A stretch of 64,000 nt of DNA from Neisseriaceae bacterium JH1-16 (lineage in GTDB: Bacteria > Pseudomonadota > Gammaproteobacteria > Burkholderiales > Chromobacteriaceae), in the NCBI GenBank assembly GCA_025989215.1, contig JAPDNP010000001.1:496001-560000 (forward strand), given 5' to 3'. Below the pieces are notes generated by a model. It searched no databases. It had not been told where the DNA came from and saw nothing but the letters and a program-made list of their open reading frames with translations. A program made the position numbers and the translations under genes. Positions 37,646 through 46,928 of the stretch are shown piece after piece. Position 1 is the first letter of the stretch. Each line of letters begins with the position of its first letter.

Positions 37646-39040
37646 ATGAGCCTGACCCTGTACGACACCTACCAGCGCGCGCTGCGCCCGTTCGAGCCGA
37701 TCCACCCTGATCACGTCGGACTCTACTGCTGCGGGCCGACGGTGTACGACTACGCCCACATCGGCAATCTGCGCACCTATATCTTCGAGGACCTGCTGCG
37801 CCGGGTGCTCGAGTTCAACGGCTATGCGGTGCGCCACGTGGTCAATATCACCGACGTCGGTCACTTAGTGTCCGATGCGGACGAGGGCGAGGACAAGATG
37901 GAGAAGGGCAGCCGCCGCGCCGGCGAGTCGGCCTGGGCGATCGCCGAGCGCTACACCGGGGCGTTCCAGGCGGACTTCCGGGCGCTCAACCTGCTCGAGC
38001 CGGGCATCTGGTGCCGCGCCACCGAGCACATCGCCGAGCAGATCGATTTCATCGCCGAGCTGGAACGCAAGGGCTACACCTATCGCACCGCCGACGGCGT
38101 GTACTTCGATACCAGCCGGCAGGACAACTACGGCTACCTGGCCCGGCTCGACCGCGCCGGCCTGCAGGCCGGCAAGCGCGTCGAGCTCGGCGACAAGCAG
38201 AGTCCGACCGACTTCGCGCTATGGAAATTCAGCGCGCCCGAGGCGCAGCGCCAGATGGAGTGGGACAGCCCCTGGGGGCGCGGCTTTCCGGGTTGGCATA
38301 TCGAGTGCTCGGCGATGTCGGCCAAATACCTGAGCCCCTGGTTCGACATCCATTGCGGCGGCGAGGACCACATCTCAGTGCACCACAGCAACGAGATCGC
38401 CCAGACCGAGGCCTGCCACGGCACCCGGCTGGCCAACTTCTGGATGCACGGCTATTTCCTGCAGCTGGACGCCGCCAAGATGTCCAAGTCGAGCGGCGAC
38501 TTCTTGCGCCTGCAAACGCTGATCGATCGCGACATCGACCCGCTCGCCTACCGCTACCTGTGCCTGACCGCGCACTACCGCCGCCAGCTGAACTTCAGCT
38601 GGGAGGCGCTGGACGCGGCGCAGACCGCGCTCACTCGGCTGCGCGAGGCGTACTGGCGCTGGCCGGCCGGCGGCGAGGCCGACGCGGACACCGTCGAGCG
38701 CTTCACCGCCGAGGTCAACCAGGACCTGAATCTGCCGCGCGCGCTGGCGGTGGTGTGGGCGCTGGTAAAGAGCGAGCTGCCCGACGCGGTGAAGAAAGCC
38801 ACGCTCGATAGTTTCGAGCTGGTGTTGGGCTTGGGCTTGGCCAGCTGGCAGCCGACGGCCGCAGAGCCGATCCCGAGCGAGGTGCAAAGCTTGGCCGAAC
38901 AGCGTCAGGCGGCCCGAGCGGCGCGGCAATGGGCCGAGGCCGATGCGCTGCGGGCCCAGATCGTCGCGCTGGGCTTCGAGGTGGAGGACACTGCGGATGG
39001 CGTTCGGCTGAACCCGGTGGCGACGGCCCCCATGATCTGA
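37646..39040 (+). CDS. cysS: Cysteine--tRNA ligase, atypical lineage
   Basis: Class I aminoacyl-tRNA synthetase of 464 residues. The HIGH-type motif is DYAHIGN (about residues 34-40) after the zinc Cys in GLYCCGPTVY. FPGWHIECSAMSAKYL and HCGGEDHISVHHSNEIAQTE give the other zinc ligands, and KMSKSSGDF is the second signature. Residues 65-85, VNITDVGHLVSDADEGEDKM, differ from the usual proteobacterial NITDIDDKII form and resemble a second CysS lineage, so this may be an extra or transferred copy. GGAG lies 6 bases before the ATG. Confidence 0.9.
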   Translation: MSLTLYDTYQRALRPFEPIHPDHVGLYCCGPTVYDYAHIGNLRTYIFEDLLRRVLEFNGYAVRHVVNITDVGHLVSDADEGEDKMEKGSRRAGESAWAIAERYTGAFQADFRALNLLEPGIWCRATEHIAEQIDFIAELERKGYTYRTADGVYFDTSRQDNYGYLARLDRAGLQAGKRVELGDKQSPTDFALWKFSAPEAQRQMEWDSPWGRGFPGWHIECSAMSAKYLSPWFDIHCGGEDHISVHHSNEIAQTEACHGTRLANFWMHGYFLQLDAAKMSKSSGDFLRLQTLIDRDIDPLAYRYLCLTAHYRRQLNFSWEALDAAQTALTRLREAYWRWPAGGEADADTVERFTAEVNQDLNLPRALAVVWALVKSELPDAVKKATLDSFELVLGLGLASWQPTAAEPIPSEVQSLAEQRQAARAARQWAEADALRAQIVALGFEVEDTADGVRLNPVATAPMI

Positions 39041-39069
39041 CGCGCCGGCTCCGTTATTTCGCGCCAAGA

Positions 39070-39097
39070 AAAAAGCCCGACCACGGTCGGGCTTTTT
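39070..39097. terminator. Bidirectional terminator between cysS and the sugar transporter
   Basis: AAAAAGCCCGACC, AC, GGTCGGGCTTTTT. A perfect 13-bp stem with A and T runs serves both convergent genes. Confidence 0.93.
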
Positions 39098-39116
39098 GCG
39101 TTGCAGCAGACGGGAG

Positions 39117-40418
39117 TCAGGCGGCCTTGTGCAGCCCCTTGGCCGGCACTGCGCCGAGATCGGCACGGTGACCCTTGGCGCCGTAGTAGGCGATGTACAC
39201 ATAGCACAAGAGCGGAATCACGAACGACGGCAACAGGCCGATGTGATCGGCGAAGAAGGCGTGCACCACCGGCACCAGCGCGCCGCCGACGATGGCCATG
39301 CACAGCACGCCCGAGCCTTCCGAGGTGTACTTGCCCAGGCCGTGCAGCGCCAGCGAGAAGATGGTCGGGAACATGATCGAGTTGAAGAAGCCGATCAGCA
39401 GCAGCGACCACATCGCCACATGGCCGCCCGAGACGATGGCGAGCGCGATCAGCGCCACGTTCACCAGCGCGTTGAACGCCAGCATCTTGCCCGGGGCGAT
39501 CTTGCGCATCAGCACGCCGCCGATAAAGCGGCCGACCATCGCGCCGGTCCAGTACAGCGCCAGGTACTTGCCGGCGACGTCGGCGGCAAGGCCCGCGATC
39601 TGCGGCTGCGCCATCAGGCTGATCATAAAGCTGCCGATCGACACCTCGGCGCCGACGTAGACGAAGATGCCGATGGCGCCGAGCACCAGATGGCGGTAAG
39701 CCCAGACGCTGTGCTTGGCCGGCAGCGCATCGACCGCCTCGGCTTCGTGCGTTTCGCGTACCTGCGGCAGCTTGAACAGGCCGATCGCGACGGCCAGGAG
39801 GAACAGCAAGCCGGCCAGGATCAGATAGGGGTGCTGCACCGAGGCGGCTTCACTGGCGGCGTAGGCCAGCTTATCGGTTGCGGACAGCGCGGCGATCTCG
39901 GTGGACGATTTGACCGCCACACCGAGGATCAAGAGCGAGCCCAGCAGCGGGCCGACCGCAGTGCCCAGCGAATTGAACGCCTGGGTCAGGTTCAGGCGGC
40001 TCGATGCGGTTTCCGGTTTGCCCAGGATGGTCACGTACGGGTTCGCGGCCACCTGCAGCAGCGTGATGCCCGAGGCGAGGATGAACAGCGCGCCGAGGAA
40101 GAACGGATAGGAGCGGGCGCCGGCGGCCGGGTAGAACAGCAGGCAGCCGATGCCGGCCACGATCAGGCCGATGATGATGCCCTTCTTGTAGCCGACCTTC
40201 TCGACCAGGTAGCCGGATGGGAAGGACATCACGAAATAGGCGGTAAAGAAGCTGAACTGGATCAGCGCGGCCTGAACATAGCTGAGCGTGAACACCGCCT
40301 TCAGGTGCGGGATCAGGATGTCGTTCAGCGAGGTGATCAGACCCCACATGAAGAACAGCGAGGTCAGCACCGTCAGCGGCCGGGTGTAGTTGTGTTGTGT
40401 GGGAGTCCTGTTGGACAT
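39117..40418 (-). CDS. Sugar MFS transporter, FucP/GluP family
   Basis: 433-residue H+ (or Na+)-coupled hexose importer. LTSLFFMWGLITSLNDILIPHLKAVF is the FucP-family first helix, with FSFFTAYFVMSFPSGYLVEKVGYKKGI, LLQVAANPYVTILGKPETASSRLNLTQAFNSLGTAVGPLLGS and ADVAGKYLALYWTGAMVGRF. Nearby glk, gpmA and gapN point to glucose, although galactose, fucose or N-acetylglucosamine are possible. GGAGAGAGACC lies before the start at 40418. A TTTACTACA half-site lies about 60 bp upstream. Confidence 0.9.
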   Translation of the reverse strand: MSNRTPTQHNYTRPLTVLTSLFFMWGLITSLNDILIPHLKAVFTLSYVQAALIQFSFFTAYFVMSFPSGYLVEKVGYKKGIIIGLIVAGIGCLLFYPAAGARSYPFFLGALFILASGITLLQVAANPYVTILGKPETASSRLNLTQAFNSLGTAVGPLLGSLLILGVAVKSSTEIAALSATDKLAYAASEAASVQHPYLILAGLLFLLAVAIGLFKLPQVRETHEAEAVDALPAKHSVWAYRHLVLGAIGIFVYVGAEVSIGSFMISLMAQPQIAGLAADVAGKYLALYWTGAMVGRFIGGVLMRKIAPGKMLAFNALVNVALIALAIVSGGHVAMWSLLLIGFFNSIMFPTIFSLALHGLGKYTSEGSGVLCMAIVGGALVPVVHAFFADHIGLLPSFVIPLLCYVYIAYYGAKGHRADLGAVPAKGLHKAA

Positions 40419-40617
40419 GGTCTCTCTCCGTTGCATGCGGTTTGGCCGTTTATTTGTGTATTTCGGCCGCCATTTACTACATGGGTATAGGCGATCACCG
40501 CCCCGAGCTGGTCCTGAATCTGCACGGAAGGCCCCGGCAGTGGCTTGGGTGCCGGCGTTCGGCCAAGCTTGGCCTTGCCGGCCCCCGTGGAACCGTGTGC
40601 AGAATCGGACGGTGGCT

Positions 40618-41364
40618 CTAGGCGGCTCGCCCCTGCTTGGCCACGCCGTCAATGGCTGCGGCGATGGCCGCCTCGTCTCCGAGGTAATAGTGCGCGGTGG
40701 GTTTCAGCTCCGCGTCGAGTTCGTAGACCAGCGGTACGCCGGTCGGGATGTTGAGTTCGACGATCGCCTCGTCGCTGAGGTCGTCGAGGTATTTGACCAG
40801 CGCGCGCAGGCTGTTGCCGTGCGCGACGATCAGCGTGCTCTTGCCTGAGCGGATCGTCGGCACGATGGTGTCGTGCCAGTAGGGCAGGAAGCGCGCGACG
40901 GTGTCTTTCAGGCATTCGGCGTGGGGGAGCTCGTCCGGCGCCAGGTCGGCGTAGCGCGCTTCGCCGATCGCGAGGCGGGGGTCGCCGGCTTCGAGCGCCG
41001 GAGGCGGCACATCGTAGGAGCGACGCCAGGCGATCACCTGCGCCTCGCCGTATTCGGCGGCCGTTTCGGCCTTGTTGAGTCCTTGCAGCGCGCCGTAATG
41101 GCGCTCGTTCAGCCGCCAGCTGTGCTCGACCGGGATCCAGTCGCTGTCGAGCTCGTCGAGCGCCAGCCACAGCGTGTGGATCGCGCGCTTGAGCACCGAG
41201 GTGTAGGCAATGTCGAAGCGAAAGCCGGCTTCCTTCAACTGGCGCCCGGCTCGTCGCGCCTCGGCGCGCCCAAGCTCGGTCAACTCGACGTTGGTCCAGC
41301 CGGTGAAGCGGTTTTCCAGGTTCCAGACGGACTCGCCGTGGCGCAGCAATACCAGTTTGTACAT
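40618..41364 (-). CDS. gpmA: 2,3-bisphosphoglycerate-dependent phosphoglycerate mutase
   Basis: Glycolytic enzyme of 248 residues interconverting 3- and 2-phosphoglycerate. The phosphohistidine motif is [21 protein letters not shown] (His about residue 9). [16 protein letters not shown] contains the acid/base Glu, and the second His lies in [21 protein letters not shown]. Length and blocks are canonical for GpmA. Confidence 0.96.
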   Translation of the reverse strand: MYKLVLLRHGESVWNLENRFTGWTNVELTELGRAEARRAGRQLKEAGFRFDIAYTSVLKRAIHTLWLALDELDSDWIPVEHSWRLNERHYGALQGLNKAETAAEYGEAQVIAWRRSYDVPPPALEAGDPRLAIGEARYADLAPDELPHAECLKDTVARFLPYWHDTIVPTIRSGKSTLIVAHGNSLRALVKYLDDLSDEAIVELNIPTGVPLVYELDAELKPTAHYYLGDEAAIAAAIDGVAKQGRAA

Positions 41365-41463
41365 GCAGAGGACCCTCGCCGAGAGCTGCCAACCAACCCG
41401 TTCGGTGTTGCGCCGGGATCTATTAGCGGCTCGTGTGATCTGTGTTTCGAACGAGAAAAAAGT

Positions 41464-41485
41464 GGCCGCCCCTCGCAGGGCGGCC
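41464..41485 (-). terminator. gapN terminator
   Basis: GGCCGCCC, loop CTCGCA, GGGCGGCC; on the minus strand the hairpin is followed by ACTTTTTTC. It lies 11 bp past the gapN stop. Confidence 0.88.
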
Positions 41486-41496
41486 CAAATAGTCGC

Positions 41497-43125
41497 TTAC
41501 AGGATGAACCGGGTGTTGATGAAGTTGGACTCGTTGGACAGCACCAGCGCGTCGAGCAGTTTCTTGCTGGCGTCGGTCTGCTTGGCGGCTACCATCGAGC
41601 GGATCGAGAACGCGCGTAGCGCGTCGTGCACCGACAGCGTGCCTTCGGCCGAATCCTTGCGGCCGGCAAACGGGAACACGTCCGGGCCGCGCTGGCACTG
41701 GCAGTTCAGGTTGACGCGGCACACCTGGTTGACGAGCGGGTCGACCAGCGCGGCGATCTGGTGCGGGTCGGTGCCGAACAGGCTGACCTGTTGGCCGTAG
41801 TCGGAGGTGATGATGTAGTCGAGCGCATCCTCGATGTCTTCGAACGGGGCCACCGGCACCACCGGGCCGAACTGCTCCTCGCGGTACAGCTTCATGCCTT
41901 CCTTGACCGGGAACACCACGGCCGGCTGGAACAGCGTCTCGGCCACCGTGCCGCCGCCCTCGTTGATCACCTTCGCGCCCTGCGCCTTGGCGTCCTCGAT
42001 GCACTCGGTGAGGTAGGCGCATTTTTCCAGGTCGGGCAGCGGGGTGACCATCACGCCTTTTTCCCACGGCATGCCGATCTTCAGCGCGTTAACCGCGTCG
42101 GCGAAACGGCGCAGGAACTGTTCTGCAACGGATTGATGCACCAGGATCATCTTGATCGCGGTACAGCGCTGGCCGTTGAACGACAGCGAGCCGGCGATGC
42201 ATTCCTTCACCGCGAGATCGAGATCCGCATCCGGCAGGATGATCGCGGCGTTCTTAGCGTCGAGGCCCAGCACCGCGCGCAGGCGGTTGGATTTCGGGTG
42301 CGCCTTCTTCAGCTGGTCGGCGACGCGGCTGGAGCCGATCAGCGCCAGCACATTGATCTTGCCGCTGCCCATCAGGTACGGCACCAGCTCCGAGCCCTTG
42401 CCGTAGATGGTGTTGATCACACCGGCCGGGAAGGCGCTGCGGAACGCTTCCAGCATCGGGTAGAACAGCAGGGTGCCGAAGCGCGGCGGCTTGAACAGCA
42501 CCACATTGCCCATGATCAAGGCCGGGATCAGCGTGGTGAACGTTTCGTTCAGCGGATAGTTGTACGGCCCCATGCACAGTGTGATGCCCAGCGGCGAGCG
42601 GCGGATCTGGCCGATGGTGCCCTCGACGATCTGGAAGCGCGAGTTGTCGTTGTCGAGTTTCTTCAGCGCATCGATGGTGTCGCGGATGTACACGATGGTG
42701 CGGTCGAATTCCTTCTCGGAGTCGGTCAGGCTCTTGCCGATCTCCCACATGATCAGGTTCACGATCTCGCGGCGCTTGGCCAGGATCTGGCGGGTGAATT
42801 CCTCGACGCAGCCGATGCGCTCGGCCACCGACATGGTCGGCCAGCGGCCGCGGCCGTTGTCGTAGGCGGCCACCGCGGAAGCCAGCGCTTCGTCGGCTTC
42901 TTCCTTGCCGGTGACCGGGTAGCTGCCGATCTCTACCGGGGCGTGGACGCCTTCGTCGTTGCGCACGAACACCGGGGAGCGCACCTGGCGAACCTCGCCG
43001 CGCCACATTTTCAGTTCACCGTTGACCAGCAAGGTGCGCTGGTGGATCGGTGCGAGGATCTGGCAGTCGGCCGGAATGGCGTCGTGGCGGGGGAACAGCT
43101 CGTGCAGTTGCTGGGTGGTGTTCAT
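41497..43125 (-). CDS. gapN: Non-phosphorylating NADP-dependent glyceraldehyde-3-phosphate dehydrogenase
   Basis: Aldehyde dehydrogenase superfamily enzyme of 542 residues that oxidises glyceraldehyde-3-phosphate directly to 3-phosphoglycerate, giving NADPH. The catalytic Cys is in SLSFNGQRCTAIKMILV (about residue 320), CMGPYNYPLNETFTTLIPALIMGN forms the cofactor region, and the substrate end reads NLNCQCQRGPDVFPFAGRKDSAEGTLSV, as in GAPN. The general-base region reads LGLDAKNAA rather than the usual ELGGKN. gpmA next door handles its product. Confidence 0.9.
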   Translation of the reverse strand: MNTTQQLHELFPRHDAIPADCQILAPIHQRTLLVNGELKMWRGEVRQVRSPVFVRNDEGVHAPVEIGSYPVTGKEEADEALASAVAAYDNGRGRWPTMSVAERIGCVEEFTRQILAKRREIVNLIMWEIGKSLTDSEKEFDRTIVYIRDTIDALKKLDNDNSRFQIVEGTIGQIRRSPLGITLCMGPYNYPLNETFTTLIPALIMGNVVLFKPPRFGTLLFYPMLEAFRSAFPAGVINTIYGKGSELVPYLMGSGKINVLALIGSSRVADQLKKAHPKSNRLRAVLGLDAKNAAIILPDADLDLAVKECIAGSLSFNGQRCTAIKMILVHQSVAEQFLRRFADAVNALKIGMPWEKGVMVTPLPDLEKCAYLTECIEDAKAQGAKVINEGGGTVAETLFQPAVVFPVKEGMKLYREEQFGPVVPVAPFEDIEDALDYIITSDYGQQVSLFGTDPHQIAALVDPLVNQVCRVNLNCQCQRGPDVFPFAGRKDSAEGTLSVHDALRAFSIRSMVAAKQTDASKKLLDALVLSNESNFINTRFIL

Positions 43126-43208
43126 CGCGTCTCTCGAGTGTCGTGCAAGGTGGCGGAAGGGTGGCCATGGTCCGATGGTCGTCGGTGTAGTGCTCCCCTG
43201 AAGTGCTA

Positions 43209-43223
43209 TGTATTTTTACTACA
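43209..43223. promoter_or_regulatory. HexR-like operator upstream of gapN
   Basis: TGTATTTTTACTACA, an imperfect palindrome ending in TTACTACA, lies 84 bp before the gapN start. It resembles reported binding sites of HexR, the RpiR-type repressor of glucose catabolism. Confidence 0.5.
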
Positions 43224-43326
43224 CAAAAAAACGAGATGGCAACCAAGAAATATCTGCACGTGCAACTAAATCGCCGTATATAAGGGCTGTGGCGGTTTGT
43301 CTGACACTGGCCAATTGCTATTTTGA

Positions 43327-43342
43327 TGGTAATATTACTACA
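43327..43342. promoter_or_regulatory. HexR-like operator upstream of the 47-aa ORF/glk
   Basis: TGGTAATATTACTACA, palindromic around its centre and sharing TTACTACA with the site at 43216, lies 46 bp before the small ORF. Confidence 0.5.
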
Positions 43343-43387
43343 AATATCGAGCGGCACTGTGCGGCCGCCATTCAGGAGAAAGACAGG

Positions 43388-43531
43388 ATGTCCACGTTCA
43401 ATACGATGATGTTCCTCGGCCTGCTCGCCCAGGCGGGTGTTGCGCTGGCCGCACTGAGCTGGATGGCCGGCGCGCGCAAATCTCTTCGGCCCGCCGCGAT
43501 CCGGCGACCGGCTCGGCGCGGATCACGCTGA
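43388..43531 (+). CDS. Small hypothetical membrane protein (47 aa)
   Basis: MSTFNTMMFLGLLAQAGVAL continues with AALSWMAGARK and a basic tail, giving one likely transmembrane helix (about residues 5-28) and a positively charged C-terminus. CAGGAGAAAGACAGG is a good ribosome-binding region, and a HexR-like palindrome lies upstream. I do not recognise a family. It may be a real leader gene of the glk transcript or a chance frame. Confidence 0.45.
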   Translation: MSTFNTMMFLGLLAQAGVALAALSWMAGARKSLRPAAIRRPARRGSR

Positions 43532-43696
43532 GATGAGTGCAGCGACGCGGTCTACCGCCGCCGTTGGCCGTCCGACCTTCGGTCCAGCTTGTCTGGCCGT
43601 CCCAACCCAGGCGCTGCTTGCGCGCATCTTCGTCACGTCGCCGGCGAGCGCGCAGCGCCCGTCGTGCCGCTGAATGCATCGACAAGGACTTCCGCG

Positions 43697-44671
43697 ATGT
43701 CTATCGAGCTTTCCTCGCGCTACCCACGGCTGCTGGCCGATATCGGGGGCACTAATGCCCGCTTCGCCCTGGAGACTGCTCCGGGCCACTGGGAGCATGT
43801 CACCACCGTTTCCTGTCGCGATTACCCGTCGCTGGAGCTGGCGGTCCGCGCCTACTACGCCAAGACCGGCATCGGCTATGTCGAGCACGCCGCCATCGGC
43901 ATCGCCAACCCGGTGGTGGGCGACTGGGTGCAGATGACCAACCACCACTGGGCGTTTTCGATCGAGGCGACCCGGTTGGCGCTGGAGCTGTCGACGCTGA
44001 TCGTGATCAACGACTTCACCGCCTTGGCGCTGGCGCTGCCGCATCTGCCGGAGCGCGAGCTCGTCAAGGTCGGCGGGGCCGAGTCCTGGGTCGGCGCGCC
44101 GTTGGCGCTGATCGGCCCGGGCACCGGGCTTGGCATGTCGGGCCTGGTGCCGACCGGTACCAGTTATGTGCCGCTGGCGGGCGAGGGCGGCCATGCCAGC
44201 TTCACCCCGTTCGACGAACGAGAGATGTCGATCTGGCGCTATGCCTGTACCAAGTACAGCCACGTTTCGACCGAGCGACTGCTGTCCGGCCCGGGCCTGG
44301 AGCTGATCTACGAGGCGCTGCAGTACCAGGCCGGCGAAACCGGCGAGCTGTTGTCGGCCGCCGACATCAGCAGCCGGGGTCTCGCCGGAGACTGCCCGCG
44401 CTGCCGCGAAACGCTCGACGTGTTCTGCGCCATTCTCGGCACCGCTTCGGCCAACCTGGCGCTGACGCTGGGCGCGCGCGGCGGCGTCTATATCGGCGGC
44501 GGGATAGTGCCGCGCCTGGGCGACTATTTCGCCCACTCGCCGTTCCGTACCCGCTTCGAGGACAAGGGCCGTTTCTCGGGCTACCTGGCCGGCATCCCGG
44601 TGTATGTGATCAATACCGCCTACCCGGCGATGTACGGGGTGTCGGCGGCGCTGAACGTGGCGCTGTCCTGA
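43697..44671 (+). CDS. glk: Glucokinase (ROK-independent Glk family)
   Basis: ATP-dependent hexokinase of 324 residues phosphorylating glucose. PRLLADIGGTNARFALE is the ATP-binding phosphate-1 motif (about residues 9-25), with VINDFTALALALP (catalytic Asp about residue 100), LIGPGTGLGMSGLV, AGEGGHASFTPFDERE and VYIGGGIVPRLGDYFAHSPFRTRFEDKGRF. AAGGA lies before the start at 43697; the frame is open upstream without sense. One minus-oriented GTTGGCCGAA copy lies inside. Confidence 0.95.
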   Translation: MSIELSSRYPRLLADIGGTNARFALETAPGHWEHVTTVSCRDYPSLELAVRAYYAKTGIGYVEHAAIGIANPVVGDWVQMTNHHWAFSIEATRLALELSTLIVINDFTALALALPHLPERELVKVGGAESWVGAPLALIGPGTGLGMSGLVPTGTSYVPLAGEGGHASFTPFDEREMSIWRYACTKYSHVSTERLLSGPGLELIYEALQYQAGETGELLSAADISSRGLAGDCPRCRETLDVFCAILGTASANLALTLGARGGVYIGGGIVPRLGDYFAHSPFRTRFEDKGRFSGYLAGIPVYVINTAYPAMYGVSAALNVALS

Positions 44672-44800
44672 GCGGTTCATCAACCCCGGCCGGCGTTGGT
44701 TTGCTGTGCTGCAGGTATTGGCTGCGGCAGCGCGACGAGCACGATGCGGCACGGGGTTTGCTGGCAACGCTGAAGGCGTTGCCTTGACAGGTTCTCTCCA

Positions 44801-44840
44801 ACGGCAAGGTTGGCCGAACAGGCTGCCTTGCCGTCTTTTC
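44801..44840 (+). terminator. Terminator after glk with the repeated word in its loop
   Basis: ACGGCAAGG (44801-44809) pairs with CCTTGCCGT (44826-44834), followed by CTTTTCTT. The 16-base loop begins with TTGGCCGAAC, so the word GTTGGCCGAA (44809-44818) straddles stem and loop. Confidence 0.85.
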
Positions 44841-44863
44841 TTATCCGTTACAGCGAGCAAACG

Positions 44864-45883
44864 ATGATCCGTGTCGCCCTGATCGGTTACGGCTACGCCG
44901 GCCGTGTGTTCCATGCCCCCCTGTTGCAGGCTGTGCCAGGCCTGCACCTGACGCTGGTCGGCTCCAGCCGTCCCGACGAGGTGCGCGCCGCGCTGCCGGG
45001 GGTGGCGGTGTTGCCGCCCGAGCAGGCGCTGCTGCAGCCGGACATCGACCTCGTCGTCATCGCCACTCCGAATGACAGCCATGCCCCGCTGGCGCGCCAG
45101 GCGCTGGAGGCCGGCAAGCATGTGGTGGTCGACAAGCCGTTCGCGCTCGATCTGGCCGAGGCGCAGGGCGTGGCCGCTCTGGCGGCTGAACGGGGGCGCG
45201 TGCTGTCGGTATTCCACAACCGTCGCTGGGACAGCGACTTTCTGGCGGTGCGTGCCGCCATCGGCGACGGCCTGCTCGGCGAGGTGGCGCATTTCGAGTC
45301 GCACATCGACCGCTATCGCCCGCAGGTGCGCGAGCGCTGGCGCGAGAGCGCGGTGCCGGGCGGCGGCATCTGGTGCGATCTCGGTCCGCATCTGGTCGAT
45401 CAGGCGCTGCAGTTGTTCGGCCAACCTTTGGCGGTGTCGGCGCAGCTGGCCCGGCAGCGCGACGGGGCGCAGGCGGTCGACTGGGTGCACGTGCTGCTCG
45501 ACTACGGCCCGCGCCGCGTGGTGCTGCACGCCTCGATGCTGGTCGCCGGCGGCTCGCCGCGCTTCACGGTGCACGGCAGTCGCGGCAGCTTGGTGAAGGT
45601 TTCGGCGGATATCCAGGAGCGTCAGCTGCTAGCTGGCTTGACCCCGAGGTCGGCAGAGTGGGGCATCGACGACGAGCCGGCCCGTTTCTACGATGGCGCC
45701 GACGGCAGCGTGCGCGACCTCGCCGTGCCGCGAGGCTTCCAGCAAGCCTATTACGAACAGTTGCGCGATGCGCTGCTGGGCAAGGGGAGTAACCCGGTAG
45801 CACCGGAGCAGGCCTTGGCGGTGATGCGGGTGATCGAGGCGGCGCAACAGTCGGCCGAACAGGAACGTGTCATCGTGATGTAG
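44864..45883 (+). CDS. Gfo/Idh/MocA family oxidoreductase
   Basis: NAD(P)-dependent sugar or polyol dehydrogenase-like protein of 339 residues. The N-terminal Rossmann domain has VALIGYGYAGRVFHAPLLQAV, DLVVIATPNDSHAPLARQAL and VVVDKPFALD (the family EKP-type segment). The C-terminal alpha/beta domain has GGGIWCDLGPHLVDQALQLFG with the catalytic His. It looks like YdgJ-type proteins. The start at 44864 is only 24 bp past the terminator tail, so it may be expressed by partial readthrough or a promoter inside that hairpin region. The substrate is unknown. Confidence 0.9.
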   Translation: MIRVALIGYGYAGRVFHAPLLQAVPGLHLTLVGSSRPDEVRAALPGVAVLPPEQALLQPDIDLVVIATPNDSHAPLARQALEAGKHVVVDKPFALDLAEAQGVAALAAERGRVLSVFHNRRWDSDFLAVRAAIGDGLLGEVAHFESHIDRYRPQVRERWRESAVPGGGIWCDLGPHLVDQALQLFGQPLAVSAQLARQRDGAQAVDWVHVLLDYGPRRVVLHASMLVAGGSPRFTVHGSRGSLVKVSADIQERQLLAGLTPRSAEWGIDDEPARFYDGADGSVRDLAVPRGFQQAYYEQLRDALLGKGSNPVAPEQALAVMRVIEAAQQSAEQERVIVM

Positions 45884-46013
45884 CGGAGGCCTGTCGTGGC
45901 GCTGCGACAGACTGGCCGGGTGGCGGCTTTTCGACGTCCGCCGGCTTGTCGCCCGGCTGGACTCTCGCGCACCATCATGCCTTGTGCATCGACCGTATGC
46001 GAAAGGCCAGCTC

Positions 46014-46817
46014 ATGTCCGCCAGCCCTGCCAACATTTCCCTCAGCCAAGCCGGTGAACTGGTCTCCGCCCTGGGTACGCCGCAGTTCGCCCAGCAGCTG
46101 TGGCGCTGGCTGCGCCGCTATGTCGACCCGTATTCGCATCACACCGTGGCCACCCGCTACCGCCGCCCGGCCAGGCGCCCGGTCGACAACGTCGATCTGT
46201 TGTTTTTCGCCGGCGATACCGACCCCGAGATGTCGAGGAGGGCGATCCGGCTCTATCTCGACAGCGAATGGCGCACCGACAGCATCCTGCCCTATGTCGA
46301 ACACGCCACCGACCCGCAACTGGTGCTGATGAGCAACGACCAGGCTCCCGCCACCGAGTACGGCCACTATATGGTGGCCGGGGAGTTGGGCGAGGACTGC
46401 ACCTTGCTCGGCCGCGATCGCGACTATGTCTACGCCTTCACCACGTTTCGCCGCCGCGGCCAGCCGCCGTTCACCTTGGCCGAAGTCGGGCTGCTGCGTC
46501 AGTTGTGCGATTTCCTGCTGCCGCTGCTGGTCCAGCACACCCGGTTGGCCGGTGTCGCCAGGTTGAACAATGGCGAAACGCTGGGGCGCCGCTTCGAGCG
46601 GAGGTTGGCCGAAGCGGCGGTGCAGTTGTCGGCGCGCGAAACGGCCATCTGCCACGCGTTGCTGCAAGGCCAGACCCCGGCGGCGATCGCGCAGCAATTG
46701 GCGCTGCAGCCATGCAGCGTGCGCACCTACCAGCAACGCGCCCTCGCCAAGATCGGCGTCTCGAGTCGGGCCGAGCTGTTTGCCTGGTGTCTGGCCGCCG
46801 CTGCGGATCTTCACTGA
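46014..46817 (+). CDS. LuxR-type transcriptional regulator
   Basis: 267-residue protein with a C-terminal LuxR/GerE helix-turn-helix (LSARETAICHALLQGQTPAAIAQQLALQPCSVRTYQQRALAKIGVSSRAELFAW, about residues 205-258). The N-terminal 190 residues show no acyl-homoserine-lactone-binding signature that I recognise. AAAGG precedes the ATG at 46014; an in-frame GTG at 45984 is the alternative. It lies 111 bp before the substrate-binding protein gene on the same strand and is the likely regulator of it and of the amidohydrolase. Confidence 0.82.
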   Translation: MSASPANISLSQAGELVSALGTPQFAQQLWRWLRRYVDPYSHHTVATRYRRPARRPVDNVDLLFFAGDTDPEMSRRAIRLYLDSEWRTDSILPYVEHATDPQLVLMSNDQAPATEYGHYMVAGELGEDCTLLGRDRDYVYAFTTFRRRGQPPFTLAEVGLLRQLCDFLLPLLVQHTRLAGVARLNNGETLGRRFERRLAEAAVQLSARETAICHALLQGQTPAAIAQQLALQPCSVRTYQQRALAKIGVSSRAELFAWCLAAAADLH

Positions 46818-46928
46818 GTACATCCGCGTCGCCCTTGTCCCCATTTGCGGGACAGACCGGCGTGGCACTGCCGCCTAGACTGCCTGACAAGCCGCAGACA
46901 CAACGCGGTCAATCAGGGGAGAAACGGC

